This document shows positions 60,769 to 64,000 of a DNA stretch of 64,000 nt, in pieces (position 1 is the first letter of the stretch; the number at the start of each line of letters is the position of its first letter). The position numbers and the translations under genes were made by a program. Location of the stretch: assembly GCF_027925525.1 (NCBI RefSeq), contig NZ_BSDJ01000011.1:62001-126000 (forward strand), in the 5' to 3' direction. The notes below the pieces were generated by a model. It was not told the DNA's origin and did not search any database. It saw only the letters and a program-made list of their open reading frames with translations. The DNA is from Paenibacillus tyrphae (GTDB lineage: Bacteria > Bacillota > Bacilli > Paenibacillales > NBRC-103111).

Positions 60769-61257
60769 ATGAACGGAATGAACGAGTGGAAAATACGGAT
60801 GCGGATGGCCGTTGCCGCCGCTTTATTCGGCATCGGATTGCTCAGTGCTTGCAATCACGAGGCGGGAAAAGATTTGGCCGTCGGAAAACGGACTTGGGGC
60901 CAGCCTTATCATATTCGGGCGGAGGATATTGCGAGCCTGATCGTTACCGATTCGTCGGGCAATACAGGTTCGATCGTTTCTCGGGATACGATCGGACAGT
61001 TTCTCGAAGCGATACAGGAAGCGACTGCGGAAACGGCCAAGCTGGGCAGTCGTCCCCCCGATATGTCGATTGCCCTGAGCTTGAAGGATGGCAGAGAGCA
61101 TCCGCTGTATTTTTGGCTTGCTCATAATAACGACCGTTTGTTCGTGGATCTGGGTCGTTCCACAGAGTACTATACGTTGACGGCAGAAGGGAAAAGAATG
61201 ATTTTACATTTATTGGACGAGACGAGAAAAAGCTTGAATGCGCGGTTTTATGCGTAA
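60769..61257 (+). CDS. Putative lipoprotein of unknown function
   Basis: 162 residues. The signal segment MAVAAALFGIGLLSAC ends in a good lipobox (LSAC), so the protein is probably lipid-anchored outside. The mature part is a small alpha/beta domain (HIRAEDIASLIVTDSSGNTG, REHPLYFWLAHNNDRLFVDL) with no family I recognise. AAAGGCGTGA lies before ATG 60769. It is the last accessory gene before rnhB, with only about 90 bases between. Confidence 0.78.
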   Translation: MNGMNEWKIRMRMAVAAALFGIGLLSACNHEAGKDLAVGKRTWGQPYHIRAEDIASLIVTDSSGNTGSIVSRDTIGQFLEAIQEATAETAKLGSRPPDMSIALSLKDGREHPLYFWLAHNNDRLFVDLGRSTEYYTLTAEGKRMILHLLDETRKSLNARFYA

Positions 61258-61349
61258 GGGGATAGGCAGCTCCCGAATCCTGCGGTATAATGGAACATCA
61301 TGGCGAATCGCCAAGGTCGAATTTTGACGCAGGAAATGCGGGTGAGGAA

Positions 61350-61958
61350 ATGCTGGAATACGAACAAGAGCTCTGGGGTCGGGGAAGGACGCTAGTGGCC
61401 GGAGTTGACGAGGTCGGACGTGGCTGCTTATTCGGCGATGTGGTGGCTGCGGCGGTTATTTTGCCAAAAGGTCTGGTGCTCGAAGGCGTCGACGATTCGA
61501 AGAAGTTAAGCGAGAAGAAGCGGGAAGCGTTATATGATGTGATCCGGCAGGAGGCGCTGTCTATCGGCATCGGGGTCGCGGACGTCGAAACGATCGAACG
61601 GATCAATATTAAGCAAGCGGCACGGCTCGCGATGAAACGCGCGGTCGAACAGCTGGACCCCGTTCCCGATTCGCTGCTTGTCGATGCCGAGAAGGTCGAT
61701 GCTGACGTGGAGCAGCTTGCCGTTATACACGGCGATGCCTTAAGCCAGTCGATCGCAGCCGCTTCCATTATAGCGAAGGTGACACGGGACCGCATGTGCC
61801 TGCAATGGGATATGAAATTTCCGGAGTACGGCATTGCGATACATAAAGGATATGCGACAAAAGTGCATCGGGAGCGTCTGGCGGAATATGGTCCGTCGGC
61901 GATGCATCGCAAAACGTTTCTAAGAAACATCGTTTACGAACAGCAGGTGCTGTTCTAG
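61350..61958 (+). CDS. rnhB: Ribonuclease HII
   Basis: 202 residues. The catalytic motif GVDEVGRG (18-25, Asp20/Glu21) and further acidic residues in SLLVDAEKVD, with HGDALSQSIAAASIIAKVTRD, identify RNase HII. It removes ribonucleotides and RNA primers from DNA. ATG 61350 is preferred (GGGTGAGG just upstream); ATG 61290 would add 20 residues without a ribosome binding site. In Bacillus it directly follows rbgA. Confidence 0.96.
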   Translation: MLEYEQELWGRGRTLVAGVDEVGRGCLFGDVVAAAVILPKGLVLEGVDDSKKLSEKKREALYDVIRQEALSIGIGVADVETIERINIKQAARLAMKRAVEQLDPVPDSLLVDAEKVDADVEQLAVIHGDALSQSIAAASIIAKVTRDRMCLQWDMKFPEYGIAIHKGYATKVHRERLAEYGPSAMHRKTFLRNIVYEQQVLF

Positions 61959-62023
61959 TCGATGCAAGTCTGCGCTGAAAAAAGCCCGGCGGTTAGCCGA
62001 TATATATAGTGAACCGGAAATGC

Positions 62024-62066
62024 AGCCGGCAGGGAGACGTACAAGCGGTGCCCAGGCCGGCTTTAT
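62024..62066 (+). terminator. Weak terminator-like hairpin after rnhB
   Basis: AGCCGGC (62024-62030) pairs with GCCGGCT (62056-62062) across a 25-base loop, with a TTTATTTG tail. The long loop makes it weak. Confidence 0.35.
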
Positions 62067-62092
62067 TTGTATAGATGGAAGGAGCGGCAGCG

Positions 62093-64000
62093 ATGAATAT
62101 CAGCGGATTGATCCGGGGATTGACGGGCGACGCGCAGGCGGCGGAACCGAAAGCTTTGGAGCTCAAGGTCGGGCAAGTGGTGAAGGGCATGGTGCTTCAG
62201 GTTGGACCGGAGCAAGAGGCTCTGGTCAATATCGGCGGGGTGCAGGTGCGGGCACAGCTCGAAGCGCCGTTGAAGCCGGGGGAAGTGACGATGCTTCAAG
62301 TCCAACCGGAATCGTCGGGCGGACAGGTGGTCCTTAAGCCGCTGCAGTCGAACGTGCAAATATCGGACGGATCGCTTGCGGATATCGTGAAAACGATGGG
62401 ACTTTCCGATTCTCCGGCCAACCGGCAGTTGGTGCAGCTTCTGAATCAGGCCGGAGTTGCGTTGACGAAGGAGAATGTACAGGCATTTGCGAAGCTGCAG
62501 GCTCAAATGCCTCCGAATATGCCGCAAGAAGCATGGCTTTCTTCGGCGGTCATCGCGTTTCAAAAAGGACTGCCGCTGACTCCGGAGACGGTCGCATCGG
62601 TGCGGCAGGCGGTGCAGGGTCCGCCGTTTCATGAGGTTTTGGATCAGCTTGGACAGCTTGCAGGACGCGAGCTGGAAGGGAACGCTTCGCTGTCGCCGCA
62701 AAGCCGCGAGCTGCTGCAAACCGTGCGGCAGCTTGTTCAACAGCTTCGCGATACGGCGAGCTTGCTGATCGGGGTGAAACCCGACGGTGGAGAGGGGACG
62801 CCGGTTGGGGCGCAGCCGGGAGCGGGAGCAAGCGCGGGAGCGCAGGCAGCGGCGCAGCCGGGGGCGAGCGCAGGCGCGGGAGCGCAGGCAGCGGCGCAGC
62901 CGGGGGCGAGCGCAGGCGCGGGAGCGCAAGCAGCGGCGCAGCCGGGAGCGAGCGCAGGCGCGGGAGTGCAAGCAGCGGCGCAGGCGGGCGCAGGCGCGGG
63001 AGCGCAAGCAGCGGCGCAGCCGGGAGCGGGCGCGGGCGCGGGAGCGCAAGCAGCGGCGCAGCCGGGAGCAGGCGCGGGAGCGCAAGCAGCGGCGCAGCCG
63101 GGAGCGGGCGCAGGCGCGGAAGCGCAAGCAGCGGCGCAGCCGGGAGCGAGCGCGGGCGCGGGAGCGCAAGCAGCGGCGCAGCCGGGCGCGGGCGCAGGCG
63201 CTGGAGCGCAAGCAGCGGCGCAGCCGGGGGCGGGCGCAAGCGCGGGAGCGCAGGCAGCGGCGCAGCCGGGAGCGCAGGCAGCGGCGCAGCCGGGAGCAGG
63301 CGCGGGAGCGCAGGCAGCAGCGCAGCCGGGAGCGAGCGCAGGCGCGGGAGCGCAGGCAGCGGCGCAGCCGGGGGCGAGCGCGGGCGCTGGAGCGCAAGCA
63401 GCGGCGCAGCCGGGGGCGGGCGCAAGCGCGGGAGCGCAGGCAGCGGCGCAGCCGGGAGCGAGCGCAGGCGCGGGTGCGCAAGCAGCGGCGCAGCCGGGAG
63501 CGAGCGCAGGCGCGGGAGCGCAGGCAGCGGCGCAGCCGGGAGCGGGAGCAGGCGCGGGAGCGCAAGCAGCGGCGCAGCCGGGGGCGAGCGCAGGCGCGGG
63601 AGCGCAGGCAGCTGCGCAGCCGGGAGCGGGAGCAAGCGCGGGAGCGCAAGCAGCGGCGCAGCCGGTACAAGCGCCGCAAGAGGGCGGCAACTTAATCGGG
63701 CGCCTTATGAAAACGCTTGGCATCGAGCATGAGCATCAAGCGATGAAGCTGCTGGAGCGGACCATGCCGGATGCTCCGCAGTCAGGATTGTCTCACGCAT
63801 CAGCCGGCGCGCAAGCCGACTTTGCCAAATCGGCAGACACGCTCAAAAGCCTGCTGATGCAGCTGTCGCAGGCTTCCGATGCTCCGCAAGGCTTGAAGGA
63901 AGCGGCCCAGCAGGCGGTGCAGCAAATTACCGGACAGCAGCTCATGTTAAGCGCCGACCGGAATGCGATGCTTTCTCATCTCACGCTGTTTGTGCCGATC
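62093..64000 (+). CDS. FliK/YlqG-like protein with an Ala/Gly/Gln repeat domain (runs off the right edge)
   Basis: 636 codons with no stop before the window ends. The N-terminus (MNISGLIRGLTGDAQAAEPK; then GQVVKGMVLQVGPEQEALVN) resembles YlqG, a flagellar hook-length-control-like protein encoded after rnhB in Bacillus. Residues about 240-525 are 21 copies of a roughly 14-residue repeat (PGASAGAGAQAAAQ and variants). A helical region follows and the visible end LMLSADRNAMLSHLTLFVPI suggests the start of a FliK C-terminal domain. GGAAGGAG precedes ATG 62093. The long repeat has no stop in several frames, which creates long false ORFs on both strands. Confidence 0.82.
   Translation, partial: MNISGLIRGLTGDAQAAEPKALELKVGQVVKGMVLQVGPEQEALVNIGGVQVRAQLEAPLKPGEVTMLQVQPESSGGQVVLKPLQSNVQISDGSLADIVKTMGLSDSPANRQLVQLLNQAGVALTKENVQAFAKLQAQMPPNMPQEAWLSSAVIAFQKGLPLTPETVASVRQAVQGPPFHEVLDQLGQLAGRELEGNASLSPQSRELLQTVRQLVQQLRDTASLLIGVKPDGGEGTPVGAQPGAGASAGAQAAAQPGASAGAGAQAAAQPGASAGAGAQAAAQPGASAGAGVQAAAQAGAGAGAQAAAQPGAGAGAGAQAAAQPGAGAGAQAAAQPGAGAGAEAQAAAQPGASAGAGAQAAAQPGAGAGAGAQAAAQPGAGASAGAQAAAQPGAQAAAQPGAGAGAQAAAQPGASAGAGAQAAAQPGASAGAGAQAAAQPGAGASAGAQAAAQPGASAGAGAQAAAQPGASAGAGAQAAAQPGAGAGAGAQAAAQPGASAGAGAQAAAQPGAGASAGAQAAAQPVQAPQEGGNLIGRLMKTLGIEHEHQAMKLLERTMPDAPQSGLSHASAGAQADFAKSADTLKSLLMQLSQASDAPQGLKEAAQQAVQQITGQQLMLSADRNAMLSHLTLFVPI
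62814..63664 (+). repeat. 21-copy GC-rich tandem repeat inside the FliK/YlqG-like gene
   Basis: Units of about 42 bases (range about 24-45) contain a core encoding GAQAAAQPGA. I count 21 copies of the QAAAQ block. Synonymous drift is small (mostly GCAGGC/GCAAGC and GGAGCG/GGGGCG), which suggests recent expansion by slippage or unequal exchange. Confidence 0.93.

Noticed and set aside
62787..63695. CRISPR-like array
   Set aside because: The repeat units are contiguous and coding, vary in length, and have no unique spacers.
62063..63723. Three long minus-strand frames (538, 361 and 328 codons) and a 302-codon plus-strand frame over the repeat
   Set aside because: The GC-rich repeat lacks stops in these frames. 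Only the frame starting at 62093 has a ribosome binding site, unique flanking domains and continues beyond the repeat.

Overview
The window reads as a chromosomal segment of an endospore-forming, low-to-moderate GC Firmicute, most likely Paenibacillaceae (Paenibacillus or a close relative). This is inferred from the sporulation genes spoVIF and ylbJ, the order rsmD-coaD-ylbJ-ylbL-tmcAL-yceD-rpmF-fapR-plsX-fabH-fabD-fabG-acpP-fabF-rnc-smc-ftsY-ylxM-ffh-rpsP-khpA-rimM-trmD-rplS-lepB-rbgA, strong AGGAGG-type ribosome binding sites, frequent GTG/TTG starts, and Bacillus-type LexA and Fur boxes. No rRNA, tRNA, CRISPR array or complete insertion sequence was seen.

Layout. (1) 1-2.7 kb: core, with the tail of a DegV-family gene, recG and spoVIF. 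(2) 2.7-27.1 kb: accessory region between spoVIF and rsmD. It holds a Tat-exported beta-helix protein; flavohemoglobin hmp with an adjacent Crp/Fnr regulator; an SOS-controlled Y-family polymerase operon; a membrane-anchored coiled-coil protein; an Lrp-LysE pair; an AHSA1 protein; a glutathionylspermidine-synthase-like operon resembling E. coli yjf genes; two tandemly duplicated secreted chitin-active LPMOs; a small cluster with mini-WYL, winged-helix and YolD-like genes; an MFS exporter behind a Fur box; a GntR regulator; a PLD-like lipoprotein; small secreted proteins; and a broken integrase. (3) 27.3-51.1 kb: dense conserved housekeeping block for rRNA/tRNA modification, CoA synthesis, fatty-acid synthesis, RNase III, SMC, SRP, ribosomal proteins, signal peptidase and ribosome assembly. 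(4) 51.1-61.3 kb: about 10 kb of accessory genes lying between rbgA and rnhB, which are neighbours in Bacillus: an RpiR-nagA-MOSC operon divergent from an intracellular GH20 hexosaminidase, then a MATE exporter, a GNAT, a flavoprotein, a polysaccharide deacetylase and a lipoprotein. (5) 61.3-64 kb: core again, with rnhB and the start of a FliK/YlqG-like gene carrying 21 copies of a roughly 14-residue Ala/Gly/Gln repeat.

Functional links. The secreted LPMOs, the intracellular GH20 enzyme and NagA are consistent with chitin/GlcNAc use, controlled by a possible cre site and an RpiR regulator. The fatty-acid genes form one FapR-headed array that supplies PlsX. smc-ftsY and ylxM-ffh form two transcription units feeding chromosome organisation and SRP targeting; LepB then processes the exported proteins. 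Stress control is visible in three places: two LexA boxes before the polymerase operon, an Fnr-type palindrome centred near -41.5 before hmp, and a Fur box before the MFS gene.

The least explained parts are: (a) the MATE leader, with a 25-codon ORF that overlaps an in-frame ATG and contains mutually exclusive hairpins; (b) the unknown 156-residue partner of the SOS polymerase; (c) the mini-WYL/winged-helix/YolD cluster; (d) the duplicated LPMO leader; and (e) the repeat domain at the right end.
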